DNA from: a virus
Reading direction: 5' to 3' (one strand)
IMG/VR virus record: IMGVR_UViG_3300048113_000176
Span: 1 to 20,491 of that record
Length of the DNA: 20,491 bases
Every line of letters starts with the position of its first letter. Position 1 is the first letter of the stretch. Below the pieces are notes generated by a model. That model had not been told where the DNA came from. It made no database searches and saw only the letters and a list, made by a program, of their open reading frames with translations. Made by a program: the position numbers and the translations under genes. This document shows positions 1 through 8,282 of the stretch, in pieces.

Positions 1-272
1 GCACCGTTAAAGGCTTGAATCATAAGTTCAACATTGCCCACGTCCCAAGAATTTAAATCTTGATTAAAATTAAAAGCATTTTGAAACATTCTTGTCATAG
101 CGTACAAGTTACTAACATTCCACCCGCCTATATTTTGGTTGAAACTCCAAGCCCCGCTAAACATATTTCCCATAACAGTAACATTGCCCACGTCCCAAGC
201 AGAAATATCTCCGTTAAAGTTGGTCTTGTTAAAAAAAGCGTTGCTCATATTCGTTACTTGGCTTACGTCCCA
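1..272 (-). repeat. Tandem 25-residue (75-bp) DUF285-type coding repeats
   Basis: Repeat units start at the Trp codons whose first bases are at 272, 197, 122 and 47, so the spacing is exactly 75 bp. The units read WDVSQVTNMSNAF..., WDVGNVTVMGNMF..., WNVSNLYAMTRMF... and WDVGNVELMIQAF.... At DNA level a 19-bp stretch (acattgcccacgtcccaag on the + strand) is identical at 31-49 and 181-199. The array runs off the left edge. Confidence 0.85.
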
Positions 273-545
273 ATCTTGTATTTTTCCATAAGGAATCAAG
301 TCATAGTCCCCGTTGGGGTCTTGCGCCAATATATCTGTGATAGCCTGCTGAAAAGTTGCGTCTGTTAATGGCGGGTTTACAGGCGGAGTCGGTGCTATGC
401 CTGTAATACTACCTATTCCCTGTGATTGAATAGAACCATCGCAGCAACTTATTGAGTATGTATTGGTGTCCCAACAAAGGCAGGCCCGAGAGCCACCCTT
501 GGGGCTTGTTCTACTCCCTATGTAAATTCCGTTACTTTTCCTCAC
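1..545 (-). CDS. Phage structural/adhesin protein with DUF285 (BspA-like) repeats, cut by the left edge
   Basis: The 3' end of this gene lies outside the window. The frame is open from a stop at 561-563. I chose a GTG start at 543-545, which overlaps the end of the protease gene by 14 nt; a TTG at 558-560 is the alternative. The first 50 or so residues hold a Cys-rich stretch (RACLCWDTNTY, then SCCDGS) and then a Pro-rich linker. From 272 leftward there are repeats of exactly 25 residues, each starting W-D/N-V and containing a (T)xM and an F-N motif. This is the pattern of DUF285, found in BspA-like surface proteins and often linked to adhesion. Its place after the protease suggests a virion protein, either a capsid decoration or a receptor-binding adhesin. 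That role is inferred from the repeats and position. Confidence 0.75.
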   Translation of the reverse strand, partial: MRKSNGIYIGSRTSPKGGSRACLCWDTNTYSISCCDGSIQSQGIGSITGIAPTPPVNPPLTDATFQQAITDILAQDPNGDYDLIPYGKIQDWDVSQVTNMSNAFFNKTNFNGDISAWDVGNVTVMGNMFSGAWSFNQNIGGWNVSNLYAMTRMFQNAFNFNQDLNSWDVGNVELMIQAFNG

Positions 546-1140
546 TTGACAGTATTTCAATTATTTTTAGTAACGTCGCTTTATCATTTTGGGCTGACAT
601 ATCCTCCTTAATTTCTTCTTTAGGTGCTTCCATTTTGTCTGCAAAGTAACCCTCAATAGAAAAACCCTTAACTTTATTTGTTCTAACGTATTCATTCCAA
701 ATTTCCTCATTATTTACTTTAACCGAGCCCATCCAAGTTCCCACCGGGACGTTCAGTCCGTATTTCCTAGACTTATCCTGCACCTCATCTTCAACAATCC
801 AAGATTCAACCAATGTAAGGCCTTTTAATTCCTTTGAGTGTTCTAGCGTTGAGTTATTTTGGTAGCCATTTCTTAAGTACATTTGCGAGGCCTTAGAAAT
901 AGTTTCTTTAGAGAAAAAAATATAATAATCTCCCTCTTCGTTTTTTCTGTAAATTGGCTTGTTAGGTATTAATAAAGCACCTAGCAAAATCCTTTTTTCT
1001 TTGTCAACTTCTGCTAGCTTAATTTCTTCCCCTTTTAAGGCAACAAAGTCTGATTCTATGGCCGGGCTTTCAACTATTGAAATGGCCTCGATTCCGCTTT
1101 CTTCTTGTTCCTCGTCTAATATTAGTTCTACTATTCTCAT
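532..1140 (-). CDS. XkdF-like phage prohead serine protease
   Basis: This 202-residue protein resembles the XkdF family of putative prohead proteases, which mature the capsid during head assembly. The N-terminal segment SIVESPAIES (21-30) and the block around LEHSKELKGLTLVESWIVED (99-118), followed by GTWMGSVKV and GFSIEGYF (159-166), are typical of the family. His101 and Ser161 are the likely catalytic pair. The C-terminus (after about residue 170) is charged, as in proteases that carry a short scaffold-like tail. Unusually, it sits directly downstream of the tape measure gene, so head genes appear to follow tail genes. The start codon is preceded by the box CGTTATAATAGTATG, shared with the tail chaperone gene. 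Confidence 0.8.
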   Translation of the reverse strand: MRIVELILDEEQEESGIEAISIVESPAIESDFVALKGEEIKLAEVDKEKRILLGALLIPNKPIYRKNEEGDYYIFFSKETISKASQMYLRNGYQNNSTLEHSKELKGLTLVESWIVEDEVQDKSRKYGLNVPVGTWMGSVKVNNEEIWNEYVRTNKVKGFSIEGYFADKMEAPKEEIKEDMSAQNDKATLLKIIEILSSEEK

Positions 1141-1152
1141 ACTATTATAACG
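1138..1152 (-). promoter_or_regulatory. Start-codon box CGTTATAATAGTATG (copy 1)
   Basis: On the minus strand CGTTATAATAGTATG includes the ATG of the protease gene. The same 15 bases occur at the ATG of the tail chaperone gene (8762-8776), and its first 11 bases recur at 13379-13389. It contains TATAAT and may be a -10 element giving a nearly leaderless mRNA, or a translation-start signal. I see no clear -35 element. Confidence 0.5.
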
Positions 1153-1174
1153 TTTATTTTATTAATTTTTGTAT

Positions 1175-3334
1175 TTATCCAATCGTTGCACCTTGCACAA
1201 TATTTCTATCTAGCTCCTGCGCGGTTGATATATCATTTGAAACCACATAGGCTTGAACGGGTTGTTGAGATTGGCCGCCTATTGCGTCCGCTAATTGGTT
1301 GGTAGATGAAGCACCTACTGTATTAAACTCCGGCGGTATTGATTGTACCTCGGGAGCTGATGGTGGCGCACTTGCGCTAACTGTTGGTGGCGCATCGATG
1401 CTAGGGCTAGGTGCTGAAACTCCAATCTTTGAGGTGGCCTGCTTAGATGTTTTCATTGCGCCTCTTATAGCTGATACAATACCTATAGCCTGCGCAGCAT
1501 AACCCAAAATTAATGGTACGTTAAGAGGAAATGGGGCAGCACTCGCTGCTTTTGCAGCACCCGTTGAAACGTCCACCCCTGCCTCAGACGCTTTTACAAC
1601 CGACTTGGTTGCAGACTGTTTAGCAGTAAATAAAGTCCCTTTTAGCTCCATTATCATTTCCTTAGCCTGTAGTAATTGTTTAGCTATTAAAATAGCCTTT
1701 CCTAGCTTAGAATCTGCGCCTGCTATCGTAACCGCGTCTGCAAATGCTTTTTCCTTTGCCGCCGTTTTTTCTTGCTCTAATCTTATCTCTTCCTTAACCC
1801 TATCTTCATCTTCCTTGAGCTGCTTATCTTTTCTATCCTTTTCCTTTTGGGCAAGGCCGTCTTTTCTTTCTTGGTCTGTTAAGTCAAATGCGTCTTGCTT
1901 TTCCTTAAGCATTACATCTCTAGCTTCTTTTAGCGCGTCTGTATTTATGTTATTTTCTTCGGCCTGTAATATTAAAGCGTCGTAATGCTCCTGTATTTTT
2001 AATAGCTCCAAGGCTCTTTTCTCTTCCTCTGTAACGGCCTCTGCGTCTCTTAATGATTTTTTAAAGTCCGCTAGTGCCTGCTCAGCAGCCTTTTCCTCGG
2101 CCTTCAATCCAATTATCTGCGACGTAACCTCTTTGGCCTTTGATAATTTTGCCGTTTCTAAATTCATAAGATTTGCTCGTAGGCTTGCCTCTTCCTGTAG
2201 GTCCTCTTTTGTTGACTTTCCTAAAGCGTTTTCACTAATTTTTGCGTCTAGTCTTAGCTTGGCTGCTGCTATTTCTTTAGCCGTTATTTCGTCCTCCTTT
2301 TGTCCCGCTAGGGTTAAAAAGTTTATTCTTTCTTGAAGAGAAAATTTTTCTTTATCAACGGCCTTGTTTAGTAAGTCTGCCCTTTCCTTATTTGCGATAG
2401 CTCGGTCAACAATTAGCTGCCTGTCTAATTTGTCGGCCGCCGCCCTTTGGTCTGCAATTTTTGAGGCCGCCTTTCCCTCTTCTAGTATTTCCTTAGTAAG
2501 CTCCTTTGTGCTATCAATTAAAGCATTTGTAATTATAACCGCAGGGTTTAAGGCTTTATTTAGTCCAACAATACCTTTCCCGGCGTCCTCCAATGCTCCG
2601 GAAAAGTCCCCACTAAAAAGTTTGCTAATTGCCGAGCCCATAAATCCTAAGCTTTCAACCGCAGCGTCTATTTTATCCATTACGAACTCCTTAACGCTCT
2701 TCCCAAAGTTTTTAAGTGTTTCTACCGGGCTTGTGAATAGGTTTATTAAACCCTCCCCCAATGAAGCCAAACGGTCTGTAAATACGGAAACGGTCGCGCC
2801 AAGAATACCCATTATTTTATTCCACTTGTTCTGCCCCTCCTCGGACGACGTAAATGCGGCCTGTAATGATGTCAATGCAATTATTAACGCTCCAATTCCT
2901 GTACCAATAATGGCGACTTTCATAAGGTTAAAACCTTTTGTTGCCCCGCCTATGGATTTAGTCATTCCGGAAAACCCCGAAATAAGGCCGCCCGTCTTAG
3001 AGTCTATTACTCCCAAAACTCCGCTATAGTCTGCGGCATTTTCTTCTGCTTCCTTTAGTGATTCATTTGCTTTTTTGCGTTCCTTAGTAACGTCCTTTAA
3101 CCCCTTTTTTTCGTCCTTTAAGGCGTCCTTTGTTTTTTGTATTTTTTTATTTAGACTTTCCCTAGCAGCCAAGTTGGTTTTTGATGTATTCCTTAGGGCC
3201 TTTTCATAGTCAAATAAATCATTTTCAAGCTCATCAATTAGCTCCGTTTGTGCCTCAAAGGAACTGTTTAATTCTTCTACGTTTTTTTGAGCCGTTGCAG
3301 TATCTACCTTTAAGCTATATTCTTTTACTACCAT
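1175..3334 (-). CDS. Tail tape measure protein
   Basis: This 719-residue protein sets tail length and is carried inside the tail tube. The evidence is its composition: long Lys/Glu/Ala-rich coiled coil at about 10-105, a hydrophobic segment at about 140-161 (AIIGTGIGALIIALTSLQAA), a second long charged coiled-coil region at about 300-560, then an Ala-rich hydrophobic stretch (FPLNVPLILGYAAQAIGIVS) and a Pro/Ser/Gln-rich C-terminus. It is short for a tape measure, so a short siphovirus-type tail is likely. It lies in a tail gene run, 3' of the two large tail proteins. Its ATG overlaps the preceding 50-residue gene by 20 nt, which suggests translational coupling. Confidence 0.85.
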   Translation of the reverse strand: MVVKEYSLKVDTATAQKNVEELNSSFEAQTELIDELENDLFDYEKALRNTSKTNLAARESLNKKIQKTKDALKDEKKGLKDVTKERKKANESLKEAEENAADYSGVLGVIDSKTGGLISGFSGMTKSIGGATKGFNLMKVAIIGTGIGALIIALTSLQAAFTSSEEGQNKWNKIMGILGATVSVFTDRLASLGEGLINLFTSPVETLKNFGKSVKEFVMDKIDAAVESLGFMGSAISKLFSGDFSGALEDAGKGIVGLNKALNPAVIITNALIDSTKELTKEILEEGKAASKIADQRAAADKLDRQLIVDRAIANKERADLLNKAVDKEKFSLQERINFLTLAGQKEDEITAKEIAAAKLRLDAKISENALGKSTKEDLQEEASLRANLMNLETAKLSKAKEVTSQIIGLKAEEKAAEQALADFKKSLRDAEAVTEEEKRALELLKIQEHYDALILQAEENNINTDALKEARDVMLKEKQDAFDLTDQERKDGLAQKEKDRKDKQLKEDEDRVKEEIRLEQEKTAAKEKAFADAVTIAGADSKLGKAILIAKQLLQAKEMIMELKGTLFTAKQSATKSVVKASEAGVDVSTGAAKAASAAPFPLNVPLILGYAAQAIGIVSAIRGAMKTSKQATSKIGVSAPSPSIDAPPTVSASAPPSAPEVQSIPPEFNTVGASSTNQLADAIGGQSQQPVQAYVVSNDISTAQELDRNIVQGATIG

Positions 3335-3467
3335 TTGTAACCGTTTTTTTTATTAATTTTATAGCCCCTTTTAAATCTTTAGGTAAAGCATTTTTTCCCT
3401 GTGCAATTCTTATATTTTCAGTTTCTCCATTTACTACTTGAAGCAAGTCTATTATATTTTTTATCAT
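3315..3467 (-). CDS. Small conserved-context protein between tail genes (50 aa)
   Basis: Reading from ATG at 3465-3467 to TAG gives 50 residues: MIKNIIDLLQVVNGETENIR and so on, ending KTVTNGSKRI. It fills the gap between the large tail protein and the tape measure gene and overlaps the latter by 20 nt, the usual layout of a translated small gene in this genome. It is basic, mostly helical in look, with no membrane segment. I do not recognise a family. It may assist tail assembly, from position only. Confidence 0.6.
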   Translation of the reverse strand: MIKNIIDLLQVVNGETENIRIAQGKNALPKDLKGAIKLIKKTVTNGSKRI

Positions 3468-3477
3468 AATTATTTTT

Positions 3478-5952
3478 TTATAATGGTACGTCTATAAAAT
3501 TAACTGAGGAGTTCTGACCTTGTAAAATTGAATAAACTCCTATCCTGTAGGTTTGTTGCCCCTGCAAATTACTAAACGTATAAGTTGTGGTGGTACTGCT
3601 AACCGTCGCGTATTGACTTTGATTTAAGTCTATTCCAATATTGTCAATTTGTCCTAAAGGTAAATCCCAAGCAACTGAAATTGAATCCTGCGTGGTTCCT
3701 GTTACCCTTAAATTGCTAGGAGGTTGTAAGCCGGGACCGGGAGGGTTTCCACCTTGGCCGCCTTTATAAACCCTATTCAATAATTCCAACTTACTCTTAC
3801 CACTTTGTAAATTTGTAGTAATTGAATTTATAATATAGTCCTTTTGATTTATTGAAAATATATCATTTAGCTTGAAATTATATAAAATTCTCAAGGGCAA
3901 ATAAGCATCTACCTTTGTTATTCTTCTGCTCTCATTAAATACCGCAATTATGTACTCGCTATGAAAATTATTAAATAGAGTTTCGTCGAAACCGCTACCG
4001 CCTGTCCACTCGTTTAATTCAAGGTTGAAATTGATGTTTTCTGTTCCATTTCCTGTATTTAAATACAAACTATTTGAGGGCACGTAATAAGAGTCTAAAC
4101 GAAATTTTAAACTATCGCTTTCCATAAAGCTGATTCTAGTATTTGTGCCAATATCAACAGGTATAAATTCTGCGTAAAATATAAGAGGCAAACCAATATA
4201 AGCCTGTTGACTTTCGTTCACAGAGTAGCCCCATTGCACCGTAGTAAGATTGCTATTTGCTGCATCTATTAAACGCTCAAATTTCATATGCTCAAAAGGT
4301 ACTGAAACCTTATAAACTTTTGTTGAAGCATTATAATTTTGGCCTCCTGTTCCGTCCGAACTTGTACCGCCAATATACTTCAATGTCCCCCAACCGGAGC
4401 CGGATAACTGCTCGTGCTGCTTTGCAAGGTACGTGCCTAGACCGTCGTACTTGTAAATAATTTCTTTATATGGCAGGGCCGCGTTTACTTGACCCTTTGT
4501 GGAATCAACAAATTGTGATATATCATACTTAACCGGCGCGTCATTTCCGTCGATATCCGCTGAGGTATAATAGCTATAATCCGCCGTCCCGAATTTTGCG
4601 TCTAGAGGCCTTACAATGATTGTACCCGCATCATTTACATAGGCGACCAAATTAAAGGCCTTAAATAGCCCTGTTAGAAACGACATAACCGTAACGTCCG
4701 GTATCTGCTCCGAAACCACAAACGTAAACTGTTTTTGAACTGTAAACCCTTGATTTAAAAATAGTGTATCAGTATAAGGTACATTACCCGTCCCACTTGT
4801 TTGTGTAAATCCATAAACTCTTACTTCTATATTTGTAAAAGTAATAATCTCTGAATGCTGAACGCTTATAACATACTGACCGTCCCCAACTAAGGCAGGG
4901 TTTTGATTAAATGTAAAAGAGCCCGTTACGGTAAAAGGCGAGGTATAAATAACCGTACCATTTAATGAAATTACAAGCCTGTAGGGGTCTGTTGTATTTG
5001 CGGTTGTAAACTCGACTTCCCATTGTGTTATTCCATTTGGCTGATTTACGTAAAAGCTAGGAATATAAAAGCCCTGCCCGGACGGAACAACTGCAACAGG
5101 ATTAACTATACTCCAACCCGTAATTGGCGAGGTATAGCTTGTTACCTGTGTAGCCGGCTCAACGCTTCCGCTCTTTCTGTGCAGCCACATATAAAGATTG
5201 TAAAACTCCGGATTGTTTACATTAAAAAAATCCCTAGAAAATTGTATAGGAAATTCATAACCATTTGCTGCGCTATACCTTTCTTCTATCTGTTCAATAA
5301 TAGCATATAATCTAATAGCATATTTTAACTGATTCCAATATACACCGTGCATATTTGTACTACTACCTCCTCCGCCGGTATGATAAAAAAGATTACCGTC
5401 GCCGTTTATATGTGTAACGCTATCATAATAAAGTCTTTGCGTATGTGTTATTAAAGGGACTATTATATTTTCATTGACTCCTGTTCCTGTTGAGGTTTTA
5501 TTCTTAGATAAAAATTCTTTAATTTCATCGGGGCTATAAGTAAGCTCGTAGTCCGTTCCGGAAAATGGAAGCGCGCCCAACTTGTCCTCTCCTATAACGT
5601 CGGGTAGCTCGACCGTATTTCCGAAAAATGTAATTCTATAAATATAGGCCACATTATTCTTTAAGTCAACCCCTTCTAGCTTTACTCTTCCGGTTTTAAA
5701 AGGCACAGAATTAAGCAATATTTCGGCGGGCTTTTTTAGTCTTGCGTCAAATCCGTCTACAATATCAAAGTTGTAAAAATGCTTAAAAATTTTATTATTA
5801 ACCTTGCTAGCGGGTAGCGAAAATGTTTTAGTGAATGATGTAAAAATTTTACTAATATCTTTTACGTTTTGGATTGTCTGCGTAATAGAAACAGTTTCAT
5901 CTTTGAATAAATCAATCCTGTTACCCTCAATATATAATTCTAGCTTCTGCAT
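3478..5952 (-). CDS. Large tail protein with C-terminal fibronectin type III domain
   Basis: This 824-residue protein resembles a large tail or baseplate protein common in Bacteroidota phages. The N-terminal third (KLELYIEGNRIDLFKDETVS, then TQTIQNVKDISKIFTSFTKT) matches the start I associate with that group. The middle is rich in Thr, Ser, Tyr and Asn with beta-strand character. The last 80 or so residues (from about PPSNLRVTGTTQDSISVAW) form a fibronectin type III domain, often found on virion surfaces as a carbohydrate-contacting module. A Gly/Pro-rich linker (GGQGGNPPGPG) separates it from the body. It is probably part of the tail tip. The exact role (distal tail, tail-associated or fibre) is not shown by the sequence. 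Confidence 0.65.
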   Translation of the reverse strand: MQKLELYIEGNRIDLFKDETVSITQTIQNVKDISKIFTSFTKTFSLPASKVNNKIFKHFYNFDIVDGFDARLKKPAEILLNSVPFKTGRVKLEGVDLKNNVAYIYRITFFGNTVELPDVIGEDKLGALPFSGTDYELTYSPDEIKEFLSKNKTSTGTGVNENIIVPLITHTQRLYYDSVTHINGDGNLFYHTGGGGSSTNMHGVYWNQLKYAIRLYAIIEQIEERYSAANGYEFPIQFSRDFFNVNNPEFYNLYMWLHRKSGSVEPATQVTSYTSPITGWSIVNPVAVVPSGQGFYIPSFYVNQPNGITQWEVEFTTANTTDPYRLVISLNGTVIYTSPFTVTGSFTFNQNPALVGDGQYVISVQHSEIITFTNIEVRVYGFTQTSGTGNVPYTDTLFLNQGFTVQKQFTFVVSEQIPDVTVMSFLTGLFKAFNLVAYVNDAGTIIVRPLDAKFGTADYSYYTSADIDGNDAPVKYDISQFVDSTKGQVNAALPYKEIIYKYDGLGTYLAKQHEQLSGSGWGTLKYIGGTSSDGTGGQNYNASTKVYKVSVPFEHMKFERLIDAANSNLTTVQWGYSVNESQQAYIGLPLIFYAEFIPVDIGTNTRISFMESDSLKFRLDSYYVPSNSLYLNTGNGTENINFNLELNEWTGGSGFDETLFNNFHSEYIIAVFNESRRITKVDAYLPLRILYNFKLNDIFSINQKDYIINSITTNLQSGKSKLELLNRVYKGGQGGNPPGPGLQPPSNLRVTGTTQDSISVAWDLPLGQIDNIGIDLNQSQYATVSSTTTTYTFSNLQGQQTYRIGVYSILQGQNSSVNFIDVPL

Positions 5953-5980
5953 CTATGTTATATTATGTTATCTTATGTTA
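5951..5980 (-). repeat. Three 10-bp direct repeats in a gene leader
   Basis: On the + strand the block TATGTTA recurs at 5954-5960, 5964-5970 and 5974-5980, an exact 10-bp period. It spans the stop codon of the upstream gene and the leader of the large tail protein. It may be an A/T-rich translation enhancer or a slipped-replication product. Confidence 0.5.
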
Positions 5981-6990
5981 TTTATATAATCAAAGGCGTC
6001 CTCAAACTCTATTGTATAATCTATTAGTCTGTCATTTAAGCTTGTTTTTAGCCTCATAGACGAGGTTTTAACCCTTACCGGTATCGTTATCCCCGAGGCA
6101 GGATTTTGTCGCCTGTAAACCTTCATCCATACGTATTCTGATAATAGTAGCTGCTCAAAATACTCGACCGCCCATTCGGGATAATAACCCGAGCTTAGCG
6201 TATAAGTTTTTTTTGCCTGCGTATTAAATGTTTTTACGGGCGCATCTGTTAGCTGATAATAAGGGTCTATATCGTCCTGCGTTATAATTGTGTTAGACTT
6301 ATAAGATTCATTTTTTCTGCCAAGTTTTTGAACCTCTTTTAATGAAAACCAAAGTTCCTGCTGCGCACCGTATTTATTTATGAAAATAATTTTCCTACCA
6401 TTTCCGTACTTACTGCAATTAATTCTAGTTACTTTTAATTCTTCGTCTATATCAAAAGCTTGATAACTTGTAGTAGTAGGAGAAATGTAATGAGTTACCG
6501 GTAAACCAAATGCGTCCATTCCTGCTACATAACCCCCAACATCATTCGGCAGAAATATCTCAAATTTATTATTTGAATAAGACGTTGAATCCGCAGCTAA
6601 TAACCAAGTTCCGTTAGAAATTGATCTATAAACAGGATTGACAGGATTAGCCCCGTCTTGATAAGTTCCATAAGCCTCAAAGCCTGCGTCAAAATAATTT
6701 GTGTTACCACCAAATTGGTTACCTGTTCCGTTATAATCGTCAAAGCTTGTTAATACACTAATTATGTTAATTAATTGTGGAAAGTTACCCGGAGAATAAG
6801 TAATAGATAGATAGTCCCTCACTAATTCTGAAATATCAAAGGTTGTATAGCTTTGGCCGTCTGTCTTATTTTTTGCTATTGTATATCTTAGCGTATTATT
6901 TATAAGAAGATAAAGAACGGTTGATTTAACGCTCGCATTACTTACATTCTTGCTTTTAAGTTGTGGGTTTCTTAAACAAATATTTGCCAT
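5968..6990 (-). CDS. Tail/baseplate protein conserved in Bacteroidota phages
   Basis: This 340-residue protein starts at an ATG after an almost pure A leader and ends 15 nt before the large tail protein. The C-terminal end (SLNDRLIDYTIEFEDAFDY then INNIR) and the block WAVEYFEQLLLSEYVWMKV are features I associate with a tail protein that sits beside the fibronectin-bearing protein in flavobacterial phages. The central region (about 100-190) is rich in Asn, Gly, Ser and Thr. No enzyme motif, signal peptide or membrane segment is visible. A structural part of the tail tip is the best reading; the family name is not certain. Confidence 0.6.
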   Translation of the reverse strand: MANICLRNPQLKSKNVSNASVKSTVLYLLINNTLRYTIAKNKTDGQSYTTFDISELVRDYLSITYSPGNFPQLINIISVLTSFDDYNGTGNQFGGNTNYFDAGFEAYGTYQDGANPVNPVYRSISNGTWLLAADSTSYSNNKFEIFLPNDVGGYVAGMDAFGLPVTHYISPTTTSYQAFDIDEELKVTRINCSKYGNGRKIIFINKYGAQQELWFSLKEVQKLGRKNESYKSNTIITQDDIDPYYQLTDAPVKTFNTQAKKTYTLSSGYYPEWAVEYFEQLLLSEYVWMKVYRRQNPASGITIPVRVKTSSMRLKTSLNDRLIDYTIEFEDAFDYINNIR

Positions 6991-6996
6991 TTTTTT

Positions 6997-7560
6997 TTAT
7001 TTTTTTATTCCTAGTATTATTGTATTTTCAACATCTAAAGCGTAGGCGTTTATTATATCGTCCCCCAATCTTTTTAGTCCTCTTTCAAAAGGCTTAGAAA
7101 AAAATTCATTTCCTTTTAGCCCCTGCGCGTAGATACTTTTCTGTAGCCAAAATCCCATTGACCTATAAGAGCCTGCCTTAAATTGTCCTCCGCCTTTTTT
7201 TCCTTTTTTTACTCTAAATCTTATATTTTTACTTTTAGCCCAACTAATAAGCATATCCAAAGGCGGCCTTTTAGATTTATATTTAAACCTGCTTAACGGT
7301 GCTTTTTGAACGCCCACTCTTCCGGTTATACTGCTATCAACTAGTCTAGGATTTGCCCCTTTTACTCCCTCGTCCACAAATGGGCCGTAGTCATTCATAA
7401 AAAACTCAACAAATATAGCCCCGTTTTCAATTATAATTTCTGCGGACAAAGACTCATACAGGGAACCTTTTTTTCCGTCCTTTGTTAAATTCGTCCGGGC
7501 CTGTTGGATAACATACTTGTAGAACTTATTTAGCTCCTCTTCTAAATACTTATATTCCAT
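6997..7560 (-). CDS. HK97 gp10-like tail completion/minor structural protein
   Basis: This 187-residue basic protein carries the block FMNDYGPFVDEGVKG (54-68), which matches the 'Y..FVDEG..' signature of HK97 gp10-like proteins. These join the head-tail connector to the tail or complete the tail. The central stretch (about 90-130) is strongly basic. It starts one base after the stop of the preceding gene. Its place after the tail-terminator-like gene fits the usual siphovirus connector block, but here the block follows the tail chaperone, which is not the usual order. Confidence 0.65.
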   Translation of the reverse strand: MEYKYLEEELNKFYKYVIQQARTNLTKDGKKGSLYESLSAEIIIENGAIFVEFFMNDYGPFVDEGVKGANPRLVDSSITGRVGVQKAPLSRFKYKSKRPPLDMLISWAKSKNIRFRVKKGKKGGGQFKAGSYRSMGFWLQKSIYAQGLKGNEFFSKPFERGLKRLGDDIINAYALDVENTIILGIKK

Positions 7561-8031
7561 TTAGCAAATATAAATATCGTTATAAATTTGTATATCCATT
7601 GTGGCCGTCCACCCCGCGAGTTGGTTTTCAAATCGGTCGTAAAAAGGGTTTAAACTAGGGCTTCCGGATAATTGGTACATATCCGTATGAAGCTGCCCCA
7701 TTCTAAGTCTTTGTATAAGCCTATTTAAGACTGCTAGCTGAGTGTTTAAAATATTCTGAACGTCATTATTACCGACGAATATGTCCTCTGTTGGAAGCTT
7801 TGATTCGTTCACTATATCGCAGGCTAATATACTTATATTGAAGTCTAGAGTTTGCTCGTTCACAACCACGCTATTAATTATAATATGGCCTAGAGGGAAT
7901 ATATCCTGCTTGCTAAGATTTACGTCCGTTATATCGCCTGTGGTAACCGTATTTACATTTACGTCTTGCAGCAGTTCTTCTTTTATGGTTTCAGTTAATT
8001 GGTAAAACCCTCTTACTCCTTGATTGCTCAT
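7561..8031 (-). CDS. Tail-terminator/connector-like protein
   Basis: This 156-residue protein has the opening GFYQLTETIKEELLQDVNVN and the ending FYDRFENQLAGWTATMDIQI, both of which I recognise from a widespread Bacteroidota phage family placed among connector and tail-completion genes. The central part alternates hydrophobic strands (HIIINSVVVNEQTLDFNISI). Its ATG overlaps the TGA of the chaperone extension frame by four bases (ATGA), which argues that the extension frame is truly translated. The role as tail terminator is inferred from size, fold-like pattern and position. Confidence 0.6.
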   Translation of the reverse strand: MSNQGVRGFYQLTETIKEELLQDVNVNTVTTGDITDVNLSKQDIFPLGHIIINSVVVNEQTLDFNISILACDIVNESKLPTEDIFVGNNDVQNILNTQLAVLNRLIQRLRMGQLHTDMYQLSGSPSLNPFYDRFENQLAGWTATMDIQIYNDIYIC

Positions 8032-8282
8032 TTAAAATTCTTTTTTATTTGTTTCGCTTCGACCTCGTTTTTATCCTTCATAAATGATAGCATAGTAAAG
8101 CATTTATGCATTTTTAATTTAGTGATATTTTCAAATCGTGTAACGTCTCCTTGAGCGAGTCCATAAATTGACTGATACCAACCCCACTTTGCTGAGAATT
8201 GAGATACCGCGTCAAGACTTCGCTCCCCTCCTCCTCCAAAGAGTTCGTCATAACTTGCGACAATTCTAGTCCTAAATTCCAC
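8028..8282 (-). CDS. Tail assembly chaperone extension (gpT-like), reached by -1 frameshift
   Basis: The frame begins at a GTG (8280-8282) with no visible ribosome site and overlaps the 3' end of the chaperone gene by 169 nt. It encodes 84 residues, including AKWGWYQSIYGLAQGDVTRF (30-49), a block I associate with the second half of tail chaperones in Bacteroidota phages. It lies in the -1 frame, open right up to a run of ten T at the slip site, and ends in an ATGA overlap with the next gene. By analogy with lambda gpG/gpGT it is most likely made only as a fusion to the first 157-160 residues of the upstream protein, giving about 244 residues. It may bridge the tape measure and tube protein during tail assembly. 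Confidence 0.75.
   Translation of the reverse strand: MEFRTRIVASYDELFGGGGERSLDAVSQFSAKWGWYQSIYGLAQGDVTRFENITKLKMHKCFTMLSFMKDKNEVEAKQIKKNFK

Noticed and set aside
60-368. A 102-residue + strand open frame at the left edge
   Set aside because: It is the reverse strand of the DUF285 repeat gene, whose periodic 25-residue pattern and phage-type N-terminus show the true frame. Its openness follows from the repeats.
2364-3029. A 221-residue + strand open frame opposite the tape measure gene
   Set aside because: It is Ser/Ala/Phe-rich, the typical mirror of Lys/Glu/Ala-rich coiled coil, and has no start signal. The same holds for other + strand frames at 1299-1502, 1605-1985 and 2133-2336.
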